Of a stretch of DNA of 64,000 nucleotides, positions 9,641 to 18,408 are shown piece by piece. This DNA comes from Bradyrhizobium niftali. GTDB taxonomy: Bacteria > Pseudomonadota > Alphaproteobacteria > Rhizobiales > Xanthobacteraceae. Within the stretch, counting starts at the first letter, position 1; every line of letters starts with the position of its first letter. Made by a program: the position numbers and the translations under genes. The notes under the pieces are model-generated. The model saw nothing but the letters and a program-made list of their open reading frames with translations, did not search any database and was not told where the DNA came from. The DNA is taken from contig NZ_SPQT01000010.1 in assembly GCF_004571025.1 (NCBI RefSeq), positions 1 through 64,000 of the forward strand, read 5' to 3'.

Positions 9641-10038
9641 ATGAAGACAATCCGCAATGTCGTCTTCGCAGTCTCCCTCATACTCACAGGCGCAATCTCC
9701 ATGGCCGATCCTTCACTTGCCCAATCGCAGACCGCGTCACCGACAACCGGGGTCATGGTCATCCTGACCGTCAAGGCGGGCGTCACCCGAGATCAGATCA
9801 TGGCCGTCATGCCCGATGAAATCAGGCAGACCGTGCAGCTCTATCTCAACGGGACGGTTCGCGAATGGTATTCGCGATCCGACGGCGGGGCGCCGTATTC
9901 CTGTTGAATGTCAGGGATGTCGCCGAGGGACACGCGATCATGGAGGGCCTGCCGCTCGCGCGGCAAGAGCTCATGGACCACGACTACATCGCAGTCGGTC
10001 CGCTGATGCCGCTCGGTCTGCTGATGGCCAAACCCTGA
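9641..10038 (+). pseudogene. small secreted protein, apparently frameshifted (muconolactone-isomerase-like fold)
   Basis: The frame from ATG 9641 (GGAGA at 9626-9630) encodes a signal peptide (TIRNVVFAVSLILTG) and a domain with QTVQLYLNGTVREWYSR, then stops at 9907. The next frame carries on seamlessly from about 9886 with RGAVFLLNVRDVAEG and ends in PLMPLGLLMAKP at 10038. Joined, the halves form one domain of the size and pattern I associate with small alpha/beta-barrel proteins related to muconolactone isomerase or YCII. A single missing base in the GGCGGGGCG stretch at 9884-9892 would explain the break. It is either a true inactivating frameshift or a sequencing error in a G run. It is divergent from the LysR gene and precedes two membrane-protein genes. 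Confidence 0.6.
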
Positions 10039-10110
10039 GCGTCCGCCGACGCCGAACCGACCGGCTTCGACCGCACCCGGCCGGACAGGCCACCACAAGG
10101 GAATCCGAAC

Positions 10111-10599
10111 GTGCCGCAAAGCTTCAACCTTCCATTCGTGCTCAGCGTCGCAGGCGCTTTCCTGGCTTCGATCTACGTCTGGCCGGCACTCCGCGTCATG
10201 CCGCGCTATGAGGCCCTGAGACTTCTCGCGGCCTTCAACGCGTTCAGGTTCTTCGGCATGAATTTCATGGTGGCGGGATTCGTATCTGCGGAGTTGAGCC
10301 CGACTTTCGCCGCCGAGGTCGGATGGGGGGATCTCATTGCCGCCTCTCTCGCGCTCGCGTCAATCGCAGCACTCTCCTGGCGATGGTCGATCGCCGTTCC
10401 GGTGGTCTGGGCGTTCAACGTCTGGGGCACGCTGGATCTCTTGAATGCCTACTATGTGGGCGTGACGAAAATCCAGGATCCCGGCCTCTTCGGCGCCGGC
10501 ATCTATATTCCAGCCCTTTACGTCCCGCTGCTGCTCGTCAGCCATGTTCTTGTCTTCATGATTCTCGTGAGGTCGGGAGCAGAAGAAAAAGCGGCCTGA
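10111..10599 (+). CDS. polytopic membrane protein, unknown function
   Basis: A 162-residue integral membrane protein with about four hydrophobic segments (residues 8-25, 47-62, 72-98 and 128-153). It starts at GTG 10111, with AAGGGAAT a few bases upstream. The family is not recognised. Two motifs, FNAFRFFG and AFNVWGTLDLLNA, resemble motifs in the next gene (YRIFG and WNIFGLADFAVAI), which suggests the two are distant relatives or partners. It lies downstream of the LysR-divergent secreted protein, so it may belong to the same regulated unit. Confidence 0.75.
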   Translation: MPQSFNLPFVLSVAGAFLASIYVWPALRVMPRYEALRLLAAFNAFRFFGMNFMVAGFVSAELSPTFAAEVGWGDLIAASLALASIAALSWRWSIAVPVVWAFNVWGTLDLLNAYYVGVTKIQDPGLFGAGIYIPALYVPLLLVSHVLVFMILVRSGAEEKAA

Positions 10600-10672
10600 C
10601 ATGGCCCCTGACATGGCCGCTGGCCGCGATCTCGTGCGTCCGCCAGAACCGACCTCTCTCTAGGGAACGCCG

Positions 10673-11512
10673 ATGAACAGCGATGCTGCTTCCGTTGCCG
10701 CCCCGGCCCAGCCTCCTATCCGGCTCGGCTTGATGTGGACCGTTCTATTCACGATCCTGTGGACCTGGCTGATCTACTCGCTCCCCGCACTTCCGGAGAG
10801 CGGTTTTCCGGCCCTCGGCGTTCGGCTGCTGGCCCATGGCCTCATTGCGGTCGGCCTGTGGCTCGGGCTCGAAAACACCGCGTTGACGCCAGAGCAACGC
10901 CGGACGACCTGGCTGGTCGTCATGGTCCCCTTCACGCTTTGGGCTGCCCTCGCCTGGACGGCAGCCATCAATGGTGCATTCCGCACGGGCGCCTCCTCCT
11001 TGCCGCTGCTTCCCGCGGCGATCCTGCTGCCAGTGATCGTCGGCGCTCCGGTGCTGATGCTATCGAAGCGTGTCGGACAATTGCTCGATGCAATGCCGAC
11101 GACGTGGCTCATCGCCCTTCAGGTCTATCGCATCTTTGGCAGTCAGTGGCTTGCTTACTGGCTGCGCGGGGCGCTCCCGGGCTTATGGGCATTGCCGGCA
11201 GGAACCGGCGACGTGCTGACCGGCCTGTTCGCCGTGCCAGTGGCGATTGCCTTGGCGGCCGGGACGGCCGAGGGGCGGAAAGGAGCGGTCTTCTGGAATA
11301 TCTTCGGCCTCGCAGACTTCGCCGTCGCGATCGCGCTGGGAATGGCGATGTCGCCTGGCCCGTTCCAGTTGATCGTTCCGGATGGCCCGAGCATGGCCGT
11401 CGATACTTTTCCGAACGTGTTGACCCCAGCCTTCGTCGTACCCAGCTCGATCCTGTTGCACGTGCTGTCGCTGCGCCAACTGCGCCGGCGCAGCCGGGCC
11501 GAGACAGTGTGA
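10673..11512 (+). CDS. polytopic membrane protein, unknown function
   Basis: A 279-residue integral membrane protein with seven or eight hydrophobic stretches, starting about residue 20 (LGLMWTVLFTILWTWLIYSL) and ending near 265. ATG 10673 is preceded by AGGGAACGCC. The family is not recognised. The central LQVYRIFGSQWL and WNIFGLADFAVAI motifs parallel RFFG and NVWGTLDLLNA in the preceding 162-residue protein; the shared spacing suggests a common fold. The gene runs in the same direction as the preceding one, 73 bases away. Nothing shows transport or enzymatic activity. Confidence 0.75.
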   Translation: MNSDAASVAAPAQPPIRLGLMWTVLFTILWTWLIYSLPALPESGFPALGVRLLAHGLIAVGLWLGLENTALTPEQRRTTWLVVMVPFTLWAALAWTAAINGAFRTGASSLPLLPAAILLPVIVGAPVLMLSKRVGQLLDAMPTTWLIALQVYRIFGSQWLAYWLRGALPGLWALPAGTGDVLTGLFAVPVAIALAAGTAEGRKGAVFWNIFGLADFAVAIALGMAMSPGPFQLIVPDGPSMAVDTFPNVLTPAFVVPSSILLHVLSLRQLRRRSRAETV

Positions 11513-11526
11513 GTCCTGTTGTTGTC

Positions 11527-11982
11527 TCAGAACGGCAGCGCCACGCCGGTCTTGATCTCCTTCAGCACCACATTGCTGCGGACGTAACGGATGCCGGGAA
11601 TGCGGAACATGAACTCGTCGAGGAATCTGTTGTAGGCGGCCATGTCCTGCACGACGACGCGCAAATGATAGTCGGCGTCGCCCGTGGTCGCGAAACATTC
11701 CAGCACCTCGCGGCGCGTCGTGACCCTGGCCACGAACTCGTCGACGAACTTCGCATCGTGTCGCTCCAGCGAGACGTGGAGGATGGCCGACATCGTGAAT
11801 CCCGCCTGCTCGCGTGCGACCAGCGCCGCATAGCCTTGGATGACGCCGCTCTCCTCCAGCGCGCGCACCCTGCGCCAGCAGGCGGAGGTGGACATGCCGA
11901 CCTCGTCGGCGAGTTGCTGATTGGTGGCGCGACCATCCTTCTGAAGATGGGCGAGTATTCGCGTGTCCTGCTCTTCGATCAT
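11527..11982 (-). CDS. Lrp/AsnC family transcriptional regulator
   Basis: A 151-residue feast/famine regulator: helix-turn-helix at about 5-50 (TNQQLADEVGMSTSACWRRV) followed by a RAM ligand-binding domain at about 65-145, a full-length family member. Such proteins bind amino acids or related acids and often control the divergently transcribed gene. Here that gene is an indolepyruvate-type ferredoxin oxidoreductase, which acts on aryl-pyruvates made from aromatic amino acids, so aromatic amino acids are plausible effectors (inference). The 153-base divergent region contains direct and inverted repeats suited to Lrp binding. Confidence 0.92.
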   Translation of the reverse strand: MIEEQDTRILAHLQKDGRATNQQLADEVGMSTSACWRRVRALEESGVIQGYAALVAREQAGFTMSAILHVSLERHDAKFVDEFVARVTTRREVLECFATTGDADYHLRVVVQDMAAYNRFLDEFMFRIPGIRYVRSNVVLKEIKTGVALPF

Positions 11983-12006
11983 GGAGGCCTCTCAAGCCGA
12001 GAACAT

Positions 12007-12079
12007 CTACCAAATTTGATTGCCTTGTGCAAAATTCTACCGAAATTTCGATCTAAGCGGGAAAAATAGGTAAGACCTA
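12007..12079. promoter_or_regulatory. candidate Lrp operator region
   Basis: Between the divergent Lrp and oxidoreductase genes, CTACC followed by an AAATTT palindrome occurs twice: CTACCAAATTTGAT at 12007-12020 and CTACCGAAATTTCGAT at 12037-12052, with start-to-start spacing of 30 bases, close to three helical turns. The second contains the perfect palindrome CGAAATTTCG. A third element, TAGGT-AAG-ACCTA, lies at 12067-12079. A/T-rich phased repeats are the usual form of Lrp-family sites. The assignment to this regulator is inference from position. Confidence 0.5.
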
Positions 12080-12135
12080 CCAGCCTCCCAGGCATAACCT
12101 TCCATCATCAGGCAGGATGCCGCGCGAGGTCCGCC

Positions 12136-15100
12136 ATGGACGCCATTCCGTCACTCGACAGCTACGAGCTCCCCGACCGCTACGACCGCGAGGAGGGCCG
12201 CGTCTTCCTCACGGGTACGCAGGCCATCGTCCGCATCGCGCTCGACCAGGCGAAGCGCGACCGTATGCGCGGTCTCAACACCGCAGGTTTCATCTCCGGC
12301 TATCGCGGCTCGCCGCTCGGCGGCATCGATCTTGAGCTGTGGCGCATCCAGGAACGTCTCAAGCGGGACCGCATCGAATTCCTCCCGGCCGTGAACGAGG
12401 ACCTCGCGGCAACCGCAGTGCTCGGCTCGCAACAGGTCGAGACGCAAGCGGAGCGCGAGGTCGATGGCGTGTTCGGGCTCTGGTACGGCAAGGGCCCCGG
12501 CGTCGATCGCTCCGGCGATGCGCTCAAGCACGGCAACGCCTACGGCTCCTCGCCGCAGGGCGGCGTGCTGGTGGTCGCGGGCGACGACCATGGCTGCGTG
12601 TCGTCGTCGATGCCGCACCAGTCCGACGTCGCCTTCATGAGCTGGTTCATGCCGACGCTGCATCCGGCCGATGTCGGCGAATATCTGGCGTTCGGCGAAT
12701 ATGGCTACGCGCTGAGCCGCTTCTCCGGCATGTGGGTCGGCTTCAAGGCGATCTCGGAAATCGTGGAATCGGGCGCATCCGTCGCGCTGCGCCCGCCGCG
12801 CGCCTTCCGCACGCCCGACTTCACGCCGCCGCCGGGCGGCCTGCACTATCGCTGGCCGGACCTGCCGGGCCCGCAGATCGAGGAGCGGCTAGAGGCGAAG
12901 AAGCACGCGGTCTATGCCTTCGCAAAGGCCAATCCGATCGACCGCCACATCTACGACATTCCGGGCGCCACATACGGCATCGTCACAACAGGCAAGGCGC
13001 ATCTCGATCTGATGGAAGCGCTGCGGCTGATGGGCCTCGACGAAGCCGCTTGCCGCAGCATCGGCATCGACGTCTACAAGGTCGGCATGGTCTGGCCGCT
13101 GGCGCTGCATGACGCGATGGACTTCGTGAAGGGCAAGCGCGAGATCCTCGTGGTCGAGGAAAAGCGCGGCATCATCGAGAGCCAGTTCAAGGAATATTTC
13201 TACGACTATCCCGGCACCAAGCCCGAGCGCATGGTCGGCAAGCACGACGAGCGAGGGGCGCGGCTGATCTCCTGGATCGGCGAATTGTCGCCGCGTGCAC
13301 TGGCTGGCGTGCTCGCCCGCCGGCTCGATCCGATGCTTCCGGGCCTCAATCTCGCCGCACGCGCGGCCGCCTTGATGCCTGAAGCCGCGCGCACGATCAA
13401 CGTCAGCGGCGCGACACGCACGCCTTATTTCTGCTCGGGCTGCCCACACAACACGTCGACAAAGGTGCCTGAGGGATCGAAGGCGCTGGCCGGCATCGGC
13501 TGCCACTTCATGGCGAGCTGGATGGACCGTGAGACGTCGTCGCTGATCCAGATGGGCGGCGAGGGCGTGAACTGGGCGGCGTCGTCGAAATTCACCGGCA
13601 ACAAGCATATCTTCCAGAATCTCGGCGAAGGCACCTACTATCACTCCGGCTCGATGGCGATCCGGCAGGCGATCGCCGCCAGGGCCAACATCACCTACAA
13701 GATCCTGTTCAACGACGCCGTCGCCATGACTGGCGGCCAACCGGTGGACGGCCCCATCAGCGTCCATGCCATCGCGCATAGCGTCCGGGCTGAAGGTGTA
13801 ACACGCATCGCGCTGGTATCGGACGATCCCGCGCAGTTTTCGCCGGCGGACCTGCCCATCGGCGTGACCATCCATCCGCGCGAGGAAATGGACCCCGTGC
13901 AGCGCGAGCTGCGTGAGGTTCCCGGCGTCTCCGTCCTGGTCTACCAGCAGACCTGCGCCACCGAGAAGCGACGCCGCCGCAAGCGCGGGCAGATGGCCGA
14001 TCCCAAGCGCTTTGCCTACATCAACGATCTCGTCTGCGAGGGCTGTGGCGACTGCTCGGTCGAATCCAACTGCCTGAGCGTCGAGCCGAAGGAGACGCCG
14101 TTCGGCCGCAAGCGGCAGATCAACCTGTCGGCCTGCAACAAGGATTTTTCCTGTCTCAACGGGTTTTGCCCGAGCTTTGTCACCGTCGAAGGCGCGACGC
14201 GCCGGAAGAAGAGCGCGAGCGAGATCGACGCAGTCGGCCGCGCGGCTACGCTTCCCCTGCCCGCTCCCGCCACGCTCGACCGTCCCTACGACCTGCTGGT
14301 AACAGGCGTCGGCGGCACCGGCGTGATCACCATCGGCGCGCTGATCGGCATGGCCGCGCATCTCGAACGAAGCGGCGTCTCGGTCCTCGACTTCACCGGC
14401 TTTGCGCAGAAGTTTGGCCCGGTGCTGAGCTATATCCGCCTTGCCGCCTCGCCCGAGGCGCTGCATCAGGTCCGCATCGACCAGGGTGCCGCCGACGCGC
14501 TGATAGGCTGCGACCTCGTCGTCAGCTCGGCGCCAAAGGCGTCCGGCACCTATCGTCGCGGCACGCGCGCTGCAATCAACACGGCGGAGATGCCGACCGG
14601 CGACGTCGTCCGCTTCCGCGACGCGGACCTCGCCTCGCCCGCCCGCCTGCGCGCGATCCGGCAGGTCATCGGCAACGACAATCTCGACACCATCAACGCG
14701 AACGCGCTGGCCGAACAGCTGCTCGGCGATGCCGTCTATGCCAACATCATCATGCTCGGCTTTGCCTGGCAGCACGGACTGATCCCTGTCTCGCTGCAGG
14801 CGCTGCTGCGCGCGATCGAGCTCAACGGCGTCACAGTCGAACGCAACAAGCAGGCCTTTGCCTGGGGCCGGATCGCCGCGGCCGATCCGGACTTGTTGCC
14901 GAAGGCGGACGATGCGCCCAAAGCCGAGACGCTCGACCAGCTCATCGCCCGCCGCGCCGATTTCCTCACCGCCTATCAGAACGCGGCCTACGCGGCACGC
15001 TACCGGACGATCGTCGCAAGGGTCCGCAATGCCGAAGCCAACCTGGACAGCGATGCGATGACCGAGGCCGTCGCACGCGCGCTGTTCAAGCTGATGGCCT

Positions 15101-15585
15101 ACAAGGACGAGTACGAGGTGGCGCGCCTGCACATGCAGAGCGGCTTCCTCGACGAGTTGAAGCGCCAGTTCGAGGACGGTTTCAGCGTCCAGTATCACCT
15201 CGCGCCGCCGTTCCTGCCGTCCGAACGCGACGCCCGCGGCCGTCCGCGCAAGCGCGCTTTCGGCCAGTGGATCCAGATGCCGCTTGCCATGCTCGCGCGG
15301 CTCAAGCTGCTGCGCGGGACGCCGCTCGATCCGTTCGGCTACACCGCCGAGCGGCGGACCGAGCGCGAGCTGATCTCCTGGTATGAGGGTGTGATCGAAC
15401 GGATGCTTCGCGAACTCGACGCGGCGCGCCTGCCAGATTTCATTGCGATCGCCAAGGCTCCGATGGATATCCGTGGCTACGGCCCGGTCAAGGACGCCGC
15501 GGTCGCCAAGGTGAAGCCGGAGGTCGAACGGCTTCTCGCCGATGTGATCGCGGCATCGCCAGCAAAGATGCGCGCCCACGGTTGA
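12136..15585 (+). CDS. indolepyruvate:ferredoxin oxidoreductase, fused alpha-beta
   Basis: A 1149-residue fused ThDP-dependent 2-oxoacid:ferredoxin oxidoreductase of the indolepyruvate type. It oxidatively decarboxylates aryl-pyruvates to acyl-CoA and reduces ferredoxin. The N-terminal ThDP half has GFISGYRGSPLGG and CSGCPHN (Cys433, Cys436). An Fe-S segment from about 634 carries CEGCGDC and further cysteines. The C-terminal gamma-type domain (TGVGGTGVITIG, about 718) ends the enzyme. Aerobic proteobacteria often carry this single-chain form. It is divergent from an Lrp regulator and 76 bases upstream of an amidase. Start ATG 12136. An electron acceptor is not encoded nearby. Confidence 0.92.
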   Translation: MDAIPSLDSYELPDRYDREEGRVFLTGTQAIVRIALDQAKRDRMRGLNTAGFISGYRGSPLGGIDLELWRIQERLKRDRIEFLPAVNEDLAATAVLGSQQVETQAEREVDGVFGLWYGKGPGVDRSGDALKHGNAYGSSPQGGVLVVAGDDHGCVSSSMPHQSDVAFMSWFMPTLHPADVGEYLAFGEYGYALSRFSGMWVGFKAISEIVESGASVALRPPRAFRTPDFTPPPGGLHYRWPDLPGPQIEERLEAKKHAVYAFAKANPIDRHIYDIPGATYGIVTTGKAHLDLMEALRLMGLDEAACRSIGIDVYKVGMVWPLALHDAMDFVKGKREILVVEEKRGIIESQFKEYFYDYPGTKPERMVGKHDERGARLISWIGELSPRALAGVLARRLDPMLPGLNLAARAAALMPEAARTINVSGATRTPYFCSGCPHNTSTKVPEGSKALAGIGCHFMASWMDRETSSLIQMGGEGVNWAASSKFTGNKHIFQNLGEGTYYHSGSMAIRQAIAARANITYKILFNDAVAMTGGQPVDGPISVHAIAHSVRAEGVTRIALVSDDPAQFSPADLPIGVTIHPREEMDPVQRELREVPGVSVLVYQQTCATEKRRRRKRGQMADPKRFAYINDLVCEGCGDCSVESNCLSVEPKETPFGRKRQINLSACNKDFSCLNGFCPSFVTVEGATRRKKSASEIDAVGRAATLPLPAPATLDRPYDLLVTGVGGTGVITIGALIGMAAHLERSGVSVLDFTGFAQKFGPVLSYIRLAASPEALHQVRIDQGAADALIGCDLVVSSAPKASGTYRRGTRAAINTAEMPTGDVVRFRDADLASPARLRAIRQVIGNDNLDTINANALAEQLLGDAVYANIIMLGFAWQHGLIPVSLQALLRAIELNGVTVERNKQAFAWGRIAAADPDLLPKADDAPKAETLDQLIARRADFLTAYQNAAYAARYRTIVARVRNAEANLDSDAMTEAVARALFKLMAYKDEYEVARLHMQSGFLDELKRQFEDGFSVQYHLAPPFLPSERDARGRPRKRAFGQWIQMPLAMLARLKLLRGTPLDPFGYTAERRTERELISWYEGVIERMLRELDAARLPDFIAIAKAPMDIRGYGPVKDAAVAKVKPEVERLLADVIAASPAKMRAHG

Positions 15586-15661
15586 CGTGATGCCAGCGAG
15601 GCTTCAGCCTTCCGAATTCAAGGGGGCTCCCTGATGGAGCCCGGCAATCGGGTGACGCATC

Positions 15662-17083
15662 ATGGATTTCGACCAGTTGACCCTGACCCAGGCCGCGGCC
15701 GACCTTCGCGCCGGGAAAGTCACGAGCACTGCACTCACGTCGGAAGCTCTTGCCCGCGCCAAAGCCAACACGGATCTCAACGCCTTCGTCATCCTGGACG
15801 AGGCCGGCGCCCTGAAGGCCGCAGCTGAATTCGACGCAAGCGGCGACCGGAGCAAGCCGCTCGGCGGCGTTCCCATCGTGATCAAGGACAATATCGAGGT
15901 GGCCGGGCTTCCCTGTAGTGCCGGCACGCCCGCGCTGAAGGATTACGTGCCGAGTTCCGATGCGCCGGTGGCGGCAAGGCTGCGCGCCGCCGGTGCAATC
16001 ATCATCGGTAAGACCAGCATGCACGAACTCGCCTTCGGCATCTCCGGCTATAACACCGCATTCAAGACCGGCGCCGAGTTCGGCGTACGCAACGCCTATG
16101 ATCGCGCGCTCATCGCGGGCGGCTCCTCGTCAGGCACGGGTGCCGCGCTCGGGGCGCGGATCGTCGCGGGCGGGCTTGGTACGGACACGGGCGGATCGGT
16201 CCGGGTACCGGCCGCGCTGAACGGATGCGCCTCGCTGCGCCCGACCGCCGGCCGCTATCCGCGAGAGGGCATTGCGCCGATCTCGCACACCCGCGACACC
16301 GCAGGGCCGATGGCCGCGACCATCGCCGATGTCGCGCTGCTCGACCGCGTCATCGCGGGTGGCGACGACGTCGTGCCGGCTGACCTGAAGCAGGTGCGGA
16401 TCGGCATCGTGAGGTCGATGCTGACCAATCTCGATGCCGACACCGAGACCGCATTCCAGGCGGCCGTCGCGACAATGAAGGCACAGGGTGTCACGGTGGT
16501 CGAGATCGAGATGCCGCAGCTTGCCGGGCTCAACGGTCAGGTCGGTTTTCCCGTCGCGCTGTACGAAGCCTATGACGACATGGTCGCCTATCTCGCGCAC
16601 ACCGGCACCGGCCTCAGCATCGAGGCGCTGGCTAAGGAGATCGCGAGCCCCGACGTGAAGGGCACCTACGATGGCCTCGTCATCCCGCGCAAACTGCCCG
16701 GCCCCGACAACACGCTGCTCGACGCCAGGCCGATCTATGACGCAGCGATCGGGACCGCGCGGCCTGCGCTGCAGGCGCTCTACAGCGACACGTTTTCCGG
16801 GAACAAGCTCGACGCTATCGCCTTTCCGACCACGCCGCGCGTCGCCATTCAGTCAAATCCCGATTCCAGCAGTCTCGAAAATTTCGGCCTGTTCATTCAG
16901 AACACCGATCCCGGCAGCAATGCCGGCATTCCCGGCATCCAACTTCCGATCGCGCTTGGCGCCACAAGCACATTGCCTGTTGGTCTCGAGCTGGACGGCC
17001 CGGCAGGCAGCGACCGCCGCCTGCTCGCGATCGGGATGGCGCTTGACACCGTGTTTGGGCGGCTGCCGGCGCCGGCGCGCTAG
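15662..17083 (+). CDS. amidase, indoleacetamide-hydrolase-like
   Basis: A 473-residue amidase-signature enzyme. The Ser-cisSer-Lys catalytic system is visible: Lys in VIKDNIE (about residue 76), the Gly/Ser-rich AGGSSSGTGAALGARI, and TDTGGSVRVPAA with the nucleophilic serine. The sequence resembles indole-3-acetamide hydrolases of bradyrhizobia, which would release indole-3-acetate, but other amides are possible. It follows the indolepyruvate-type oxidoreductase on the same strand, so both could act on aromatic amino acid derivatives. The 76-base gap has no terminator-like hairpin that I can identify. The substrate is inferred, not shown. Confidence 0.8.
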   Translation: MDFDQLTLTQAAADLRAGKVTSTALTSEALARAKANTDLNAFVILDEAGALKAAAEFDASGDRSKPLGGVPIVIKDNIEVAGLPCSAGTPALKDYVPSSDAPVAARLRAAGAIIIGKTSMHELAFGISGYNTAFKTGAEFGVRNAYDRALIAGGSSSGTGAALGARIVAGGLGTDTGGSVRVPAALNGCASLRPTAGRYPREGIAPISHTRDTAGPMAATIADVALLDRVIAGGDDVVPADLKQVRIGIVRSMLTNLDADTETAFQAAVATMKAQGVTVVEIEMPQLAGLNGQVGFPVALYEAYDDMVAYLAHTGTGLSIEALAKEIASPDVKGTYDGLVIPRKLPGPDNTLLDARPIYDAAIGTARPALQALYSDTFSGNKLDAIAFPTTPRVAIQSNPDSSSLENFGLFIQNTDPGSNAGIPGIQLPIALGATSTLPVGLELDGPAGSDRRLLAIGMALDTVFGRLPAPAR

Positions 17084-17103
17084 AGGCAAGCAGATATCCA
17101 TCT

Positions 17104-17205
17104 CCTCAGCCTGAGGAGCTTGCGAAGCAAGCGTCTCGAAGGGCGAGGCCACGACCCGGGCCTTTCATCCTTCGAGACGCGCGTTCCGCGCTCCTCAGGA
17201 TGAGG
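17104..17205. repeat. intergenic inverted repeat, family A
   Basis: A 102-base imperfect palindrome between the amidase and a convergent LysR gene. The outer arms are CCTCAGCCTGAGGAGC and GCTCCTCAGGATGAGG; an inner pair is GCGTCTCGAAGG and CCTTCGAGACGC. A second copy is at 36202-36305. It can fold as a long hairpin and may serve as a two-way terminator, but its recurrence marks it as an interspersed repeat. Confidence 0.8.
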
Positions 17206-17218
17206 AATTGGCAGCGTC

Positions 17219-18130
17219 TCACGAATACGGATTGATCAGCTTCTGCTGTTCGGCGCTGTGGTGCACGAGCATGTCGATGAAGGTCCTGACCTTCGCCGAC
17301 AGATGATGTTTGTGCGGATAGACCGCGTTCATCGACATCTCGACAGGACGGTATTCGGGCAGGAGCCGAACGAGGTGACCGGCTTCGAGATCGTCCCGAA
17401 TGAGAAACCCGGCCATCAGACAGACTGCAGCGCCTTCCAGCGCCACCTTCCGCAAGGCCTCACCGCTGTTGGTGATGAAGCTGCCGGAGATCCGTACCGA
17501 TGCCGGCGCGCCCTTGCGATCGAAGAAGCGCCAATCGTCGCCGTAGGGATAATTCACGTGACGGCCGCAATTGTGCGCGGTGAGCTCATCGAGCTTGCGC
17601 ACGCGACCATGCCTCTCGAGATAGTCGTGCGAGCAGCACAGCACGTGGCGCCAGGTGGCGAGACTGCGGACGATCAGGCTCGAATCCGGCGGTGTGGTCA
17701 TGCGCACGGCAACGTCATACCCTTCCTCGATGAGGTCGACGTCGGCTTCGCCCATGCGCAGATCGATCTTGAGCTCTGGATAGGTCGACAGGAGTTTCGC
17801 CACGACGGGCGCGACAAACGGCACCATGTGCGTGGCGACGTGGACGCGCAAGGTGCCGCGGGGCACCGACTGCAATTCGCTCGCGATATCGTCGGCCTGT
17901 TCGATATCGGCGAGGATCTGGACGCAGCGGTCGTAATAAGCCTTGCCAATCTCGGTGAGGTTGACCCTGCGCGTGGTGCGCTGAAGCAGCCTCACCCCGA
18001 GCCGGTCTTCCAGCGCCTGAACGTGATTGCTCACCATGGTGGTCGACATGTTGAGCTTGCGGGCTGCTGCGGAGAAGCCGCCGGTCTCGACCACCCGGCT
18101 GAAGACTTCGAGGCTGGTCAATCGGTCCAT
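17219..18130 (-). CDS. LysR family regulator of the divergent efflux operon
   Basis: A 303-residue LysR-type regulator with an N-terminal helix-turn-helix (FSRVVETGGFSAAARKLNMS, about 9-30) and an effector domain from about 90. The sequence belongs to the CrgA/AaeR-like group that commonly sits next to EmrAB-type pumps. It diverges from such a pump, and GATTATC/GATAATC half-sites occur both just before its own start and before each pump gene, which supports direct control of the pump plus autoregulation. The inducer is unknown; phenolics or xenobiotics would be typical. Confidence 0.92.
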   Translation of the reverse strand: MDRLTSLEVFSRVVETGGFSAAARKLNMSTTMVSNHVQALEDRLGVRLLQRTTRRVNLTEIGKAYYDRCVQILADIEQADDIASELQSVPRGTLRVHVATHMVPFVAPVVAKLLSTYPELKIDLRMGEADVDLIEEGYDVAVRMTTPPDSSLIVRSLATWRHVLCCSHDYLERHGRVRKLDELTAHNCGRHVNYPYGDDWRFFDRKGAPASVRISGSFITNSGEALRKVALEGAAVCLMAGFLIRDDLEAGHLVRLLPEYRPVEMSMNAVYPHKHHLSAKVRTFIDMLVHHSAEQQKLINPYS

Positions 18131-18137
18131 GCCGCGT

Positions 18138-18185
18138 GATTATCCGCTCTTGATCGATAATCTCAAGGTATTCGCCCCGATTATC
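18138..18185. promoter_or_regulatory. candidate LysR autoregulatory site
   Basis: GATTATC (18138-18144) and GATAATC (18156-18162) form a perfect inverted repeat with an 11-base spacer. It starts seven bases upstream of the LysR start codon. A third half-site GATTATC is at 18179-18185. The same half-sites make up the two elements preceding the pump genes, so the site probably lets the regulator limit its own expression. Confidence 0.55.
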
Positions 18186-18314
18186 TATCAGATCATCTCG
18201 CGCGCGGCATTGGTGCGTGCGTTAGCAGCAATCGCTCGACAGGCACGGCAATCGCTCTGGGGCAGTCGCACGTCCGGTTGGGTAGATCATACGCACCTCA
18301 GGCGAGGTCCGGAC

Positions 18315-18333
18315 TATCCACCCGCAGTGGATA
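18315..18333. promoter_or_regulatory. inverted repeat TATCCAC/GTGGATA
   Basis: TATCCAC (18315-18321) and GTGGATA (18327-18333) form a perfect 7-base inverted repeat with a 5-base spacer, partly overlapping the left end of the emrA-proximal operator. It may be a promoter element or part of the LysR recognition/activation pair. Confidence 0.35.
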
Positions 18334-18360
18334 ATCCTTCCAGCATTTCGCCGATTATCG
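18329..18360 (+). promoter_or_regulatory. candidate LysR operator before the emrA-like gene
   Basis: GGATAATCC and CCGATTATCG bound a 32-base element holding the half-sites GATAATC and GATTATC separated by 16 bases. It ends 48 bases before the start codon of the membrane-fusion gene. A copy identical at 26 of 32 positions, with the same spacing, lies 49 bases before the transporter gene (19629-19660). Confidence 0.6.
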
Positions 18361-18408
18361 CTCGAACTGGAAAGACCGATAGTCCCTGCCAGCCGATAGG
18401 AGACCGTC

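Noticed and set aside
10735..12069. 444-codon plus-strand open frame
   Set aside because: It overlaps the membrane protein in another frame and runs antisense through the Lrp gene; the composition is not protein-like.
12889..15579. 896-codon open frame on the minus strand
   Set aside because: It is antisense to the indolepyruvate oxidoreductase gene and has no recognisable domain.
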